Shown: piece after piece, positions 11,560 to 22,169 of the stretch
Numbering within the stretch: the stretch's first letter is position 1
Layout: every line of letters starts with the position of its first letter
Origin: Nymphaea colorata
Lineage: Eukaryota > Streptophyta > Magnoliopsida > Nymphaeales > Nymphaeaceae
DNA length: 64,000 nt
Assembly (NCBI RefSeq): GCF_008831285.2
Contig: NC_045149.1
Location: 14,100,629 to 14,164,628, forward strand
Direction: 5' to 3'
Made by a program: the position numbers and the translations under genes
The notes under the pieces: model-generated
Database searches by the model: none
What the model was told of the DNA's origin: nothing
Seen by the model: the letters and a program-made list of their open reading frames with translations, nothing else

Positions 11560-11900
11560 AAGCCAAGATGCTGAATCATTGCTGAGACAATGGTTTGGTA
11601 AATAGATCTGCAAGCTGACCTTCGGTTGTGACGAATTGAGTATTCATATTTCCCAGTGCGACTTGTTCACGAACAAAATGATAATCGAGTTCCAAAATGT
11701 TTCAATGAAAGACTGTTTTGATAGTGGTATGTAGTGCCGAAATGTTGTCACTCAATATAATTGGTGCTTTGGAGAGGTAGACGCCGAGATCTTGTAAAAT
11801 AAAGGTAAACCATTTAATTTCAGCAGCAGCTCCGCGAGGGCCCGGTATTCAGCTTCATAGGACGAGCGAGCAACAGTTGGTTATTTCTTAGAGCTCAAAG
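11560..11900 (-). pseudogene. copia RNase H domain remnant
   Basis: The minus strand in mixed frames gives SSYEAEYRAL, AAAEIKWF, ILSDN, HFVREQVALG, FVTTEGQLADLFTKPL and a C-terminal LGLRMQPSLWLR. These are the well-known C-terminal landmarks of copia RNase H, including the E of YEAEYRA and the D of LSDN. A frameshift lies near 11.83 kb and stops occur in the helix region and after the LADLFTKPL motif. Confidence 0.88.
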
Positions 11901-12009
11901 ATATACAATTTGGACCAAGAAATATGCAGTATCCTGAAGTTGATCGGCATGTATCTGGACAGCCCGCCCAGTCTGCATCAGAGTACGCTCGAAGAGTCAA
12001 ATCTTGGGA

Positions 12010-12426
12010 TTATAGAACTGGATACCATATTGAGATGTGCCTCGAACATATCGTATAATGCGTTTCAAGATTTGAAAATGCTTCATTGTTGGGGCATGCA
12101 TGAATTGACATGCAAAATTTACTACATAGGAGAGATCTGGCCATGTAAGGGTCAAGTATTGAAGTACACCTGCAAGACTTCGATATGCGGAGGCATTGGA
12201 ATAAGGAGGATCTATTTCCCAGGAGATTCGGAAACAACAGTAATAGGTGCGGTGTGCTCACTATTTTATATTGCTGCATTTGTGCTCTAGAAATAATGTC
12301 CTGAGCATATCTAGACTGATGCATAAACAAGCCATTGGAAGTCCTTGCAACTTGAATTCCCAAGTAGTTCAGATCACCCAGATCATTCATAGTAAATTGT
12401 TGTCTGACGGCGATGAGGAATGACAT
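12010..12426 (-). pseudogene. copia RT connection region
   Basis: The frame carries QFTMNDLGDLNYLGIQVARTS, here split as FTMNDLGDL and YLGIQV, followed by FMHQSRYAQDII. In copia polyproteins this block follows the YVDD catalytic loop and leads to RNase H. After about residue 60 the translation loses similarity because of a frameshift. Confidence 0.85.
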
Positions 12427-12432
12427 TATAAA

Positions 12433-12816
12433 TCAATGTGAATTTCCTATAAGAATGATATCATCAACATACAGTAATAGAATAGTGATAGATTTTTCTT
12501 GTCTGCGAACAAAGAGAGACGAATCGGTGACATTGGCAATGAAGTCCATAGGGAATAGAAATTGAGCAAATCTGTCATACCACGCCCGAGGTGCTTGTTT
12601 CAATCCATAAAGAGCTCGATTTAATCTACAAACATGATCTGGCTTGGACGGATCTTTAAATCCAGGAGGTTGCTCAATATAAACTAGCTCACGAAGATGC
12701 CCATTATGAAACACATTTTTGACATCTAATTGTTTTAGAGGCCAATTAAATGCGAGGGCAAGACTAAGAACAATTCTTATAGTAGCAAATTTTACCACTT
12801 GTGAGAAGGTTTCCAA
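12433..12816 (-). pseudogene. copia reverse transcriptase core
   Basis: This region holds the polymerase signature: LKQLDVKNVFHNGHL (first catalytic Asp in LDVK), IEQPPGF, LYGLKQAPRAWY, and the YVDDI loop with the catalytic Asp pair. Catalytic residues are present, yet the segment is cut off from upstream and downstream parts by frameshifts and a stop after GNSH. Confidence 0.92.
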
Positions 12817-13003
12817 GAAGTCCGGACCTTGAACCTGGTTTATATCCTTGTGCTACGAGATGCATTTTGAGTCTTTCAAGCTGCCCATCTCCTTTGAGTT
12901 TAGTTTTGAAGACCCAATGGCTCCCGACCACATGCATGTTTTGTGTACGAGGCACGAGATCCCAAGTATGGTTTTCCTGTAAAGCAACCATTTCATCTTT
13001 CAT
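12764..13003 (-). pseudogene. copia reverse transcriptase N-terminal part
   Basis: The translation reads EMVALQENHTWDLVPR, HWVFKTKLKGDG, LERLKMHLVAQGY. This is the usual RT entry block (W.FK.K...G...R.KARLVA.G). The frame is lost at GSRSGLLG, where the family has a (D/G)ETFSPV-like motif; that motif is recovered in the next frame as METFSQVVK. Confidence 0.9.
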
Positions 13004-13091
13004 AGCCTGATACTAGCCTGGGTGTTTGAGGGCAAGGGTGTAATGTGATGGTTCAATTGGAATGGATGAAGTGGTAAAGGCATACTTAGGA

Positions 13092-13556
13092 TTAGGTTTT
13101 ATGATGCCGGATTTTGGATCGAGTAGTCATAGAATGAGTTGAGGAGGAGGTAGTCCATGGGACTAATGGTGAACTGGGTGGCTCGAGTTGGAGAGGTGAT
13201 GTAGGGGCTGGTATAGGCATAGGTGGCACAGGAGAAGGCTCTTCGGTATTATGCATTTGGGCTAGACGTTGAGATTCAAGATGAGGCTGATTGGACGAAT
13301 CTGAAAAAGAGACAAAGTCAGCATTAGAGGTTATGGGCCTAGAAGTTGGCATGGTGTTGTTGTACGGAAAATGGGTTTCCATCAAACACGGCATGATGGG
13401 ATATATATACACGTCCAGTGGGAGGATATAGACATCTATACCCTTTATGATGGTTGCTATATCCAAGAAATAACATGGTAACGACTTGGGCTGAAACTTA
13501 TGATTTGTATATCCTCTAAGGTAAGGATAGCATCTGATCCAAAAGTGCGAAGACAA
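13092..13556 (-). pseudogene. copia integrase C-terminal and linker region
   Basis: It carries YPYLRGYTNHKFQPKSLPC, matching the copia (C)YP.LRPY...KL..RS..CVF block after the integrase core, then a Pro/Ser-rich linker (PPMPIPAPTSP, SSTHSMTTRSK) typical between integrase and RT. It overlaps 13457-13744 in a different frame, marking a frameshift near 13.5 kb. Confidence 0.85.
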
Positions 13557-13744
13557 GAATAATCAGGCTGTTTCTTGAAAAGCAACTGATACGGACTTAG
13601 CATGTGTAAAACTTGTGATGGAAGTCGGCTGATAAGCCAAACTGCAGTGGAAAAAGCCTCAACCCAATATTGAGCTGGAAGATGGCTATGAAATAACATA
13701 GTAAGACCTAATTCTGTAACCGATCTATGTTTTCTTTCCACCAT
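13457..13744 (-). pseudogene. copia integrase core, third catalytic residue
   Basis: MVERKHRSVTELGLTML contains the Glu of the integrase DDE triad, followed by QYWVEAFSTAVWLISRLPS. Just upstream, near 13.84 kb, the minus strand reads FQSDEGGEF with the second Asp. Stops separate this from the first Asp. Confidence 0.9.
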
Positions 13745-13929
13745 AGCATTTTGTCTGGCGTCTTAGGACAGGATTTTTAATGTTTGATGCTGTTCTCCTT
13801 TAAATAATCTGTAAGAACCAAACTGTTAAACTCGCCCCCTTCATCACTCTGAAAAACTCTGAGCTTTGCATCAAATTGTCTTTGAATCACTTTGTGAAAT
13901 TCAAGAAATTTGGCAGAAAAATAAGATTT

Positions 13930-14211
13930 CTATTTTAGAGGATAAATCCATGAATATTTAGAGAATTGATCCACAAACAAATCATAATATTTTAGATTCT
14001 GGCAAGATGCAATAGGAGCCAGTCCCCATAAGTCACAATGCACTTTAGTAAATAAAGAATCACAATCATCATCAATAGGAAGAAATGGAAGCCTGCATGT
14101 CTTTCCCATCTGACAACTGGCATATGTAAAAGATTTAGGAAAATTTTCTGTCATTGTAATAAACTTATTTGCACTCATAAACTCTAACACTTTATGATGT
14201 AGATGACCAAG
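13930..14211 (-). pseudogene. copia integrase zinc finger and first catalytic Asp
   Basis: After a TGA that interrupts the WH-x-LGH motif, the frame continues LGHLHHKVLEFM, CQMGKTCRLPF, then VHCDLWG with the first Asp of the DDE triad, and FVDQFSKYSWIYPLK before a stop. The stop at WHG-stop-LGH looks like a CGA to TGA change, a common result of methylated-cytosine decay. Confidence 0.92.
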
Positions 14212-15222
14212 TCATCCATGCCACACTTCAAAAGGAGCTGATTGCAACCGTGTTGAAAAGAACACATTCTTCGGTTTTTGCTTGAGAGCATACAGATCGA
14301 CTTCTCTAGACCCCGTTTTAGTCACTTCGTTGGTCTCCTTGTCCTTAATAGCAAAGAAATTTGAAGAGAGTTCAAACACATAAGGCATAGTAGAAGTGAG
14401 TTGACTAACTGAAATAAGATTTTTCTTGATGTTGGGCACACCAAGAACGTTGTCGAGAGGAATTGTGCGATTTCCCACATGGATATCAGCAACTCCAATA
14501 TGTGTAATATCAAGATGTTGGCCATTTCCTACCATGATTTTGTCTATTCCTTTATATGGAATGCAACTTTTGAGTTTACCTGGATCATTGGTCACATGAG
14601 AACTTACTCCGGTGTCAGGAAACCAGTCTTGATTAGTAGGATCAGTGATTTTCATAGCAGCAAATGCCCATGCAATATAACATGGTTGATAAGCATGATC
14701 AAACCTGTGATAACATTTGAAGGTATTATGATTATTTAGGCCACAAATCAGACATGGTACCTTGGATTTGTTCGTCTCTCCATTGGCCGATCCTTGCTGA
14801 TTTCGAGTCTGAGTTGCTGGATTGAACCCACGTCCCTTGGAGTTGAACCGACTATTGTTGCTACTGGTATTGCGCCAACTATTGTTGTATCGTTTTCTAT
14901 TGGTTTGATTGTTGGATTGTTGTGTGAAGAAGGCCATTTGGTTGTTCAACCTAGCCTCTCCCACATGTAAGTCCTTCATTGTTTCATGCCCTTGAAGTAG
15001 TGACACTGCATCAAGATATGAGGGAATCAGTGGCTTGAGGATAGAAGTCATGATCAACTCATATCCTGGTCCGAGACCGTCAACAAGCCAAAAGACTTTG
15101 TTGTCATCCTCAAGAGGCTTCCCAATCGTTACAAGTTCATCACAAATAGCCTTGAAACCAGTAACATATTCAGTCACAGGTTTATCTTGTTTGCAGTGGA
15201 GTTGTAGTTTTCTTGTCAGCAT
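14212..15222 (-). pseudogene. copia gag C-terminus, protease and pre-integrase
   Basis: The longest open piece of the element, 336 codons. It has a gag helical region (QDKPVTEYVTGFKAICDEL), an Asn/Ser/Arg-rich stretch, a CCHC knuckle CLICGLNNHNTFKC, and an aspartic protease active site DWFPDTGVSSHVT. The protease tail VLGVPNIKKNLISVSQL and the pre-integrase VDLYALK lead to a terminal WHG. The family protease motif is D-(S/T)-G, kept here as DTG. The start methionine is internal to gag; the true start lies upstream across a frameshift at about 15.22 kb. Confidence 0.93.
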
Positions 15223-15716
15223 GATTTCTCTTCCTTTGATTCACGAGCGAATGCTCTTGTCAAGGTTTTCCATACTTGTTCAGAGGTTTCAAGTCCCACG
15301 ACAAGTCCAAGGACTTCTTCTGTGAGAGACCCAGTAAGCCATCCTCTTAGAAGATAGTCTAATTTTTTCCAAGCAGAATAATCAGGGTTTGGTCGTCTCA
15401 CGGTTTCACCATTTTCAAAGGATTCAATGGTAGAAGATGGCATGAGAATAGTACCATCAATAAACCCAAGCAAATCTTGGCTTTCTATGAGACCAAGAAT
15501 TTGTGTTTTCCACAACAAGAAATTCTTGTGTGATAGTTTGATTAAAACAAAAATAGCCACATTTACAGTGGAAGGATAGGGGTACTTAGCTACCGAATTT
15601 GTTGCAGATGTCAACATGTTGAAGACCTGCGACACTTGAAAATTTTGTATCTCTTCACAAGATTGTCCAAAAAATCTGCAAATTTGTCCAAAAATACTAC
15701 GCTTGCCCGAATCCAA
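15216..15716 (-). pseudogene. copia gag N-terminal region
   Basis: The frame contains VLIKLSHKNFLLWKTQILGLIESQDLLGFIDG, a classic plant copia gag start (here quoted in two parts as LSHKNFLLWKTQ and ESQDLLGFIDG), then YSAWKKLDYLLRGWLTGSL and EQVWKTLTRAFA. It ends in KEEKSC by frameshift and continues in the next frame as MLTRKLQLHCK. The likely native start is the internal Met before LTSATNSVAK, since the upstream codons extend toward the leader. Confidence 0.9.
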
Positions 15717-15849
15717 CTCCTCCAGTCAAAAATGCACCTCAAAGAAAGTCATGCCTGGAAACTCTCTGGTGAGTTTGCACGGGGTTACCTCCTTCGAAGT
15801 AGTTGCGCACTTGTAAATGCCGGCTTGTCGCAATTTCTGGTGAAAGCTT

Positions 15850-15866
15850 TTATAGTTCTAATACCA
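15850..15866 (-). other. Primer binding site, tRNA-iMet type
   Basis: The minus strand reads TGGTATTAGAACTATAA directly after the 5' LTR end. It matches the plant initiator tRNA-Met 3' end (TGGTATCAGAGC) with two transitions in the first 12 bases. No spacer separates it from the LTR. Confidence 0.9.
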
Positions 15867-16363
15867 TAAAAGAGAAAGAATGATGAAGATGATGAACAAC
15901 AGAAATTAACGTGGTTCGGAAGAAAAATTCCTACTCCATGACTCAGTCATCAATTTCATGATGATCTGGTTCCCTTAGCACAGTATTTATACATTGCTAT
16001 GTCTGATTCGAATTTGAATTAGTTTGTATGGGCGTACAATTAGTTTCCTTGAATTTCTCCTTTGGTTTTCAATAGGAGAAACTGACATTCTCTCAAAATC
16101 TTTCATCATTGTGAAGAGGCGTTTTTGTTGCTCGTCTGATTGGCTTTGCTTCCATATTTATTGCTCTTAATTTGCTGGAATTCTAATTTATTGCTGGAGC
16201 CTTATCAAGATGCATTTTAGTCTCTGGACTCTCGTGGCTGATTTGATTTCCTGCCATATCAGTTACACCTGATTTCCTGCGGTTATGATCCACGCCTGAT
16301 GTCCTTGAGTTATGAACCGTTGAAGACACACCTGATTTTCTGGAGTGAGCTGGTGTGTTATCA
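15867..16363 (-). repeat. 5' LTR of the copia element
   Basis: The minus strand runs from TGATAACACACC (at 16363) to CTCTTTTA (at 15867). A TATAAATACTG sequence on the minus strand (about 15983-15993, mirrored near 11150 in the other LTR) is a plausible TATA box for the element transcript. Confidence 0.93.
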
Positions 16364-16368
16364 GCCTG
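16364..16368. other. Target-site duplication GCCTG, right
   Basis: Identical to 11026-11030. Confidence 0.9.
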
Positions 16369-17058
16369 AAATGGCTAGAAATGAATTGCCAAGTGAGCTG
16401 TGCGAAATTTTGGAGAGAGAGAAACAGAAAGACGTAGATATTCACCATCAACCCTAGGAAGATTGTCAGACAAAATTGTCAAAGGAATAGATCACAAGAA
16501 ATGACGTTATCAAGGATGAATGGTCTTTTATAGAACAAACATACTTGAGCAAGAGATTGATTGATCGATCGATCCAAAGAAGATGATACAAACAGTGCAC
16601 AAAGTTATCAGGAAAACATACCCATCGCCCAAAACCAATGAATTCAAGAGCGATAATCTAAAGGGAAACTTGAAAATCCTATTGCATCAAATACAAACAC
16701 ACTAAACGATGTTTCCACAACTCTATCACCCAAACTAGCAATCCAATCAGAAATCCCAGAGTTCTACACCAAAACAGATGTTGGAAAGATTTTTCCATGT
16801 CCAAGAAAGGAGAACAAGAACGAATAGAGCACTCATGAATACATCTAATCCATGGGCATACTGAACCGCCTTCCATAAGTCCTGCCACTAGAAGCCCAAC
16901 GGATCCAAAAATCCCAAACATTCTTAACCATAGTCTCTCTACAAAGATCAAACATTAAAGAATTCCAATAGGCTTATCATCTCAATCAATCGATCACGAA
17001 TGAAGAAAGACACAGGAAAAGAAGAGCAAAACATAACTAAATTCAAATACATCAAATA
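16369..17058. repeat. Segmental duplication, copy B (right part)
   Basis: Homologous to 8.40-9.06 kb in copy A, in the same order. The homology ends within CATACATCAAATA, which is followed by different sequence in the two copies. The minus-strand frame at 16951-16679 partly matches the copy A frame, without an identifiable family. Confidence 0.85.
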
Positions 17059-17061
17059 ACG

Positions 17062-17215
17062 CTTAAACGAGTTCGAGCTGCATCATTTGTTGAACAAGTC
17101 GAGCTCGAGTTCATGAGTCGACTCGTTCAAATAATTGAGCCAAGTTCGAGTTCACTGAACTTGAACTGTTAAAGTTCGACTCGGCTCGAAAATGTCACCG
17201 ACTCGTTTTTTTAAT
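17062..17215. repeat. GAGCTC-rich dispersed repeat block
   Basis: Contains GAGTTCGAGCTGC, GTCGAGCTCGAGTTC and CGACTCGGCTCG. It starts where copy B of the segmental duplication ends. A similar block at 20038-20272 may be the other end of one element, since the two carry related words in opposite sense, but the outer ends do not match cleanly. Confidence 0.5.
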
Positions 17216-20037
17216 TGAGAAAACAGTTTCCCAACTTGATTTTTTCTGACTCGCTTGTCTCAGGTGGGAAACTCTGCTTTCCACTTTTCAGTTTCCTTTG
17301 GTTCTCTCTCTCTCGTTTCAGAACTTTTTGCCTCCAAATGCAACCCTAACTCGTAAGTTTCTTGACTTCAACCTTCACCTTCAAGGTTCTTGTCACAGCC
17401 GGTAGCTCCGCTTCATCCTTCAAAGTTCCTGCGTACATGTATGTAGTTCTCTCTCTCTCTCTCTCTCTCTCTTGCTTTCTTTCTGTTTATTTCTTCTCAG
17501 TCAGTATGTGGTGGGAGGATGGAGGGGAGGAGAAACCAGTGTGTAGGTTGTGGGAGGGCGTCCAAGTTGGAGGTGGTGGGGGGTCATTGGAAATCCCAGC
17601 CAGCCAGCTGCTCGAGTCCTGACACCATCGACCAAGGGTAAGCTACAACTGGCAGGGTAAGAACATAGAAACCATTTCTCCATTTGGTGGGGAGGGGGTT
17701 AACTGTTCAGAGTTCTTGGCTGAAAATTTGTAGCCCTAGCTACAGTTTAGGTTTTCTTGTTTTTCGTTTCCCTTTTTTTAGCTTCTTTTTTTAAAGAATA
17801 TGTTTCATTCTGTTTTTTTGGTGGGGTCTTCATGAAACTTTAGGTTTTTGTTTCTGGTATGTTTGGATGACGTAACAGGATCAGCTTGTACCGGTATTTC
17901 GATGTTTACAGAACTTTTTGAGTACTTAATTTTGGCAGTTTGGTGTTATTGTTTTAGATCACACCTTTTCTCCTCGGTGTTTTTATTTGGATTGTTTGGT
18001 ATTTGTACTTGCCAGGTTCAAAGTTTTCTATTAAAAACATTGGTTGGTTCCATGTTTTTTAGTTGGAATTATTTTTTGTATGTGCTTTTGGAAGTTTTTT
18101 GTTTGTTGATTTGTGACTTGGAATCCCGGTCTTTATTGCATCAATTACCATGTCCACAAAGAATGATGCTCGGATAAAGACACATGTTGTTCATGTTTAC
18201 AGTGTTACTAATCTTTTTTTTTTCCTTCTCTAATATTGATCTTCTTAGCATGATCATCCATTCTTTACAATTGTTTTTAAGCATTTTCTAAGTGAGTCTT
18301 TTGTTTTTCCCTTCTTGACTAGGTAAGCGATTTGGCGTTTGATGCCATTTGGAATTACTTTAAGTAAAGGTAGATAAAAATGTCCTTGTTTGTTATGAAG
18401 CTCGTTCTTCTATAATGGACTCTGCTCTTCATATGCCTGAATATGTCTCTCTGTATTTTCAGTCATGTATCACTGGCATCAAGGGCTTTGTTGTTCTTTT
18501 CTTCAAATAGAATGTGTTGGAAGGATTGCTGCCTTCAACTTTAATTCCTATGTTTTTGCAATGTTTTACATGTGGATGAATTCTTTGCACTGTTCTTGGT
18601 CCTTATTGTTTGCTATTACCATGTTTCATGGAATGGACTATGGAGTTCCCCATAATTGAACGTATTTTTTTTTCTGCACACTTGATACAAAATTTTTCTT
18701 TAATCTTTTTCTGCCTTTTTTGTTTTTTCTTTTTCTTTTTTTCTGTTGGGCCCACTGGTGTAAGGGTGTGATTGTATAAATCTATAAATCTTAAGTTACT
18801 TGATGCCAGTATTAGTATCATATATTTCAGAGTCCTTTTATTTGCAACAATTCTGATAAATGGCCCTGTCCCGTCAGAAGGTTCATGGCAATATGGATCT
18901 TGTGTTTTTAAATTAGAAAGAATGTGTTCTATCATACCATTAAGGGTTTTAAGTTAGAAGGTAATAGTTTTCTTTTTTGGCTCTTCTACAGATCAGTGCG
19001 GTAGAATTTTCTTGTCCTTCATAGTTTTCCTCTGAAGCAACTGCGCTAATAGAAAAAAATGGACCCAGATCCTGATACAGTGAGGCTTGGTAAACTGTTT
19101 TATTTGTTATTACCATGTTTTGATACAGTGGTACTTTAAATTCTTCTTCAAGTCCTTGAGAAAGGGACATACATTTGTTAAATTTTAGCCACAGAAGTTG
19201 ACAAAATGTACTTCTTTCTGGTTTTATTAGTGCTCACCAATTTTTGATTCTTACATTCAGCCACTTTAATTGTGTACAGTTGAATCTACATCAGCACTTA
19301 ATGTGTAGCAGGTGACATGAATTCTTGAAAGTATTGGCTCAAGTGCAGATCAGTTGCTCGAACTGGAGAAGCCTTGGCCCTAATAAACTTGTCTCTCAAA
19401 TTCTTCTCTCCTCTAAAGGTCTGTTACATGGTGTAGTTATTTTAGCTTATCTTAAATCAGGAAAAAAAAATAGTTGTATTGTCTGTTTATTGGGCTTCCG
19501 GTTTTTGTTCGTGGTGAAACTATTATGTGCTTCTTCTTGACCATCATTTTTTCTTTCGGAGGAGGTGTACATAATTTTTTTTGTATTGGACCAAAATCTT
19601 TGAAATTTCCAGCTTCACTAAGTTTAGACTAGTTTTAATGCTTGTTCCTCTCTGCAAAAATCTTTGATAAGATTAAGTGTTGGTTGATAATGCAATTACA
19701 GCACCATCTCTAAAGTTGTCGTCAACCTTACTTTCACTCAAAAGTATCGTCACCATGAATCTCTCAAGTGTGCACACATGTTTGATATAATGAATATAAT
19801 CAAATGATCGCAATTTGCATTTGAATATATTGGCCCATATTACAAACAAGTTGTGCTTGGCGGCCAAAAAACATTCGTTTTTGGAATTTTTGCAGCCAAT
19901 AGCTGCCAATAGGTGACACAGGTAGGCAATGATTCTGGTTCCTCATTCATTAATCCGTTAACTACAAACTATTCCTAGTAGGTACGTCAATCCTGTAAAA
20001 CAAGTCATTTTTCATTTAGTTTTCTTAATAGCATTAG
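17216..20037. other. Unassigned T-rich, intron-like DNA
   Basis: About 2.8 kb with strong T/GT richness on the plus strand, a (CT)n run at 17446-17473, and short open frames that look like translated intron (runs of F, L, C, S). It is bracketed by two GAGCTC-rich blocks and may be the interior of a large non-autonomous transposon or introns of a captured gene. No exon could be supported. Confidence 0.4.
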
Positions 20038-20272
20038 TTCAATTTGTCGAGTTTGTCAAGCCTTAATCAAGTCGATATATTCAAACGAGTTTGTCGAGCC
20101 TTAATCAGTCGAGCTCCAACTCAACACGTAACTATCGGGTCAAGCTCGAGCTGCTGCCATCGAGCTACTCTCGAGCTCAAGCCGAGACAAGCTCGAGGCT
20201 TCATTTGTCGACCCGAGATCGAGCTAACTGAAGTCGGGCTCAACTCAGCTCGTGTTCACCTCTACCCATAAG
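20038..20272. repeat. GAGCTC-rich dispersed repeat block with transposon-like end
   Basis: Dense in GTCGAGCC, CAAGCTCGAGCTGC and GAGATCGAGC. The right end, CAGCTCGTGTTCACCTCTACC, inverts to a form starting GGTAGAGGTGAACACGAGC, quite like the end at 59535 (TAGGGATGTACACGAGCCGAG inverted). This resembles hAT-type termini (TAGGGRTG...), an assignment by inference. Confidence 0.5.
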
Positions 20273-21369
20273 TCCTCAAATATTTCATTCTTTTTTGTTA
20301 CCATTGCATCCTAGTCAGTTTTGCACATAAGGCAGAACATGAATAGTGGATGCAGTCCACAATCCAGAGGTGAGTCTTCTCTTACTCATTGGGCCTCCTT
20401 TCCATTTTTTTTGAAAAAAAATCTCAGTCAGCTTCTTTTGCAGCTTGTTAATGCTGAGGTTTTGAACCAAATAGTTCTCTTTCATTGATGCTATTATCTA
20501 TTGTTCTAATGGTGTCTCTTTTTGTTCTTCACTCACCATGTGTCCTCTTCAAGCAACTATAGATACTTGAAAAAAGTTATTTTTTTTAATTTTGTTGCAA
20601 AATAAGAACCAAGTTTTCAAGGTAACAAGTTTTATGCATAGTTTTGCTCAAATCATTTAATATTCACAACCATTTCTCATTGCAGATGTAATGACCATGT
20701 GTCTTCAAATCCTAGTTTTTGTATCTGATCATGTCAGGCATGATCACAACAGTTACTTTGCTCACAGTCTGTCCTCAAATCCTAGTTTTTGTATCTGAAA
20801 ATGTGTTGGAAATCCTTGTTTCTTTATCTAACAATTCTCTTTTAGCTTTTCTATTGTTTGCTCATGAGAATTCAAGACAAATTGATCTAGACATTCTTTT
20901 CTTCATGATCATTGCCTACCCCATCATGATCAATTTTTGTGCTGTTAAGCTGCATCTTGCACAAAACATGCATGATACAGCAGCCATGGCCAGTACGCAA
21001 GCTAAAGCCAAGTTTTATGGCCTCCATGTCATTTCAGACTAGCTGCAAAATAAGGCTTGGAATGTTAGTAGATTGTCATCCTCTCTAACAAGCCAAAGCA
21101 GGTCAGGATCGGGTAGACAGAGAAGACCATTGGAAGACCACCATGGCCGACAGCTCACCAGGCTATCCTTCGACCACTCCATGAAGTTTGTGTTGCCTGG
21201 AGGTTAAAGAGGTCCACGGATGATGAGCATTAGGTGCATGTCTGTTAATTGGTTTTTATGTCAATTGTGTAACTCAATTTCCATTTTGTAGATAATATTA
21301 TTGGGATAATACAAAATTTTGTTTGTATATATTAATGATGTTGTGTGTGTGTGTGTGTGTGTGTGTATG

Positions 21370-21405
<36 letters not shown>

Positions 21406-21800
21406 TATGAGGACACAGTGGCAGCATCGATATCCTGGGTGAGAAAACATGGATTTCATCAGTATAAGCTGGTGTCTAGTCATATGACTAGTACCAAGTT
21501 AAAAATACGAAGGCATTACTTGCATGAACTATTTTGCCTTGTCATACTGGGTCAACTGCGGTAGTAAAGACTTTGAAGCAGTTGGGAACTGTGGAGATAA
21601 TCATCTACATTCCATTTTGATGAAAGAAAATGATTCCTCAAGAAGAAAGAAGAAATTCAAAAATTACTCTATTGTACTGCGCAAGCACCAAGCAAAAGAA
21701 CCAATAGGAAAATAGAAGGGAAAGTTGCAACGAAACCATCTGTCTCTCTACTGTGAAACGTTTTTCTGTGTCATCTCCAAATACCATCAAGTCGTTCCTC
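20273..21800. other. Unassigned DNA with microsatellites
   Basis: Includes a short direct repeat AAATCCTAGTTTTTGTATCTG at about 20707 and 20778, and a GT/AT compound microsatellite at 21340-21405. No protein family recognised. Confidence 0.45.
21340..21405. repeat. (GT)n/(AT)n compound microsatellite
   Basis: GT run, short TATATATACA, second GT run, then AT run. Confidence 0.95.
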
Positions 21801-22160
21801 TTTAGAGTATGGTGGCACTTTTCCTTAGTCACTTGCTCTGGCGACACCCAATTATCAATTTCCCCTTAATCTCTTGTTCTCCGCCTTCCGCCTCTTCACT
21901 GTCTTCAGATTTTTTGGATTCGTTAGAATCTGGTGTCCTCTGTTTCATCCACCTCTTCTTCCTCCTCTTCCAAGTCATTGCTGCATTCAGATTCATCGGA
22001 GTCGAGGGCCTTTTTCTGCTTCTTATTCCTCTTCGAAATGGTCGACACCATCAGATTCTCTAGAATCATCTATTCCCCTCTTGGGTCGCTTCTTCTAACT
22101 GCTTCTTCCTCCTTCTCACCCTTCTCACCCTCCTCATCCTGGTGGTGGAGGTTACGCACA
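21640..22160 (-). pseudogene. Degenerate acidic coding remnant, unrecognised
   Basis: On the minus strand, adjoining frames give lysine-rich then acidic stretches: KRNKKQKKALDSDESE followed by DLEEEEEEVDETED, then in another frame SDESKKSEDSEEAEGGEQE, then SPEQVTKEKCHHTLKRND. This composition is typical of a nuclear or nucleolar protein and is unlikely by chance. Stops and frame changes break it. I do not recognise the gene. Confidence 0.4.
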
Positions 22161-22169
22161 ATTCTTATG

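Larger units (their letters stand above)
11031..16363 (-). mobile_element. Full-length Ty1/copia LTR retrotransposon, coding-dead
   Basis: This 5.3-kb element has two LTRs (15867-16363 as 5' LTR, 11031-11526 as 3' LTR on the minus strand), a tRNA-iMet primer site, gag-protease-integrase-RT-RNase H in copia order, a purine-rich tract before the 3' LTR, and a perfect GCCTG target duplication. The polyprotein frame is broken by several stops and frameshifts, so the copy cannot mobilise itself. Gag resembles the UBN2/Retrotran_gag_2 type with LSHKNFLLWKTQIL, like the Ale/Retrofit or Hopscotch group; lineage is a tentative family-level guess. The LTRs differ at a modest fraction of positions by eye, so the insertion is neither brand new nor ancient. 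Confidence 0.96.

Noticed and set aside
17848-18177. 109-codon plus-strand frame rich in F, L, C and S
   Set aside because: Looks like translated T-rich intron; no start context, splice logic or family match.
21298-21564. Frames with runs of V-C or H-T residues
   Set aside because: Direct translation of the GT/AT microsatellite.
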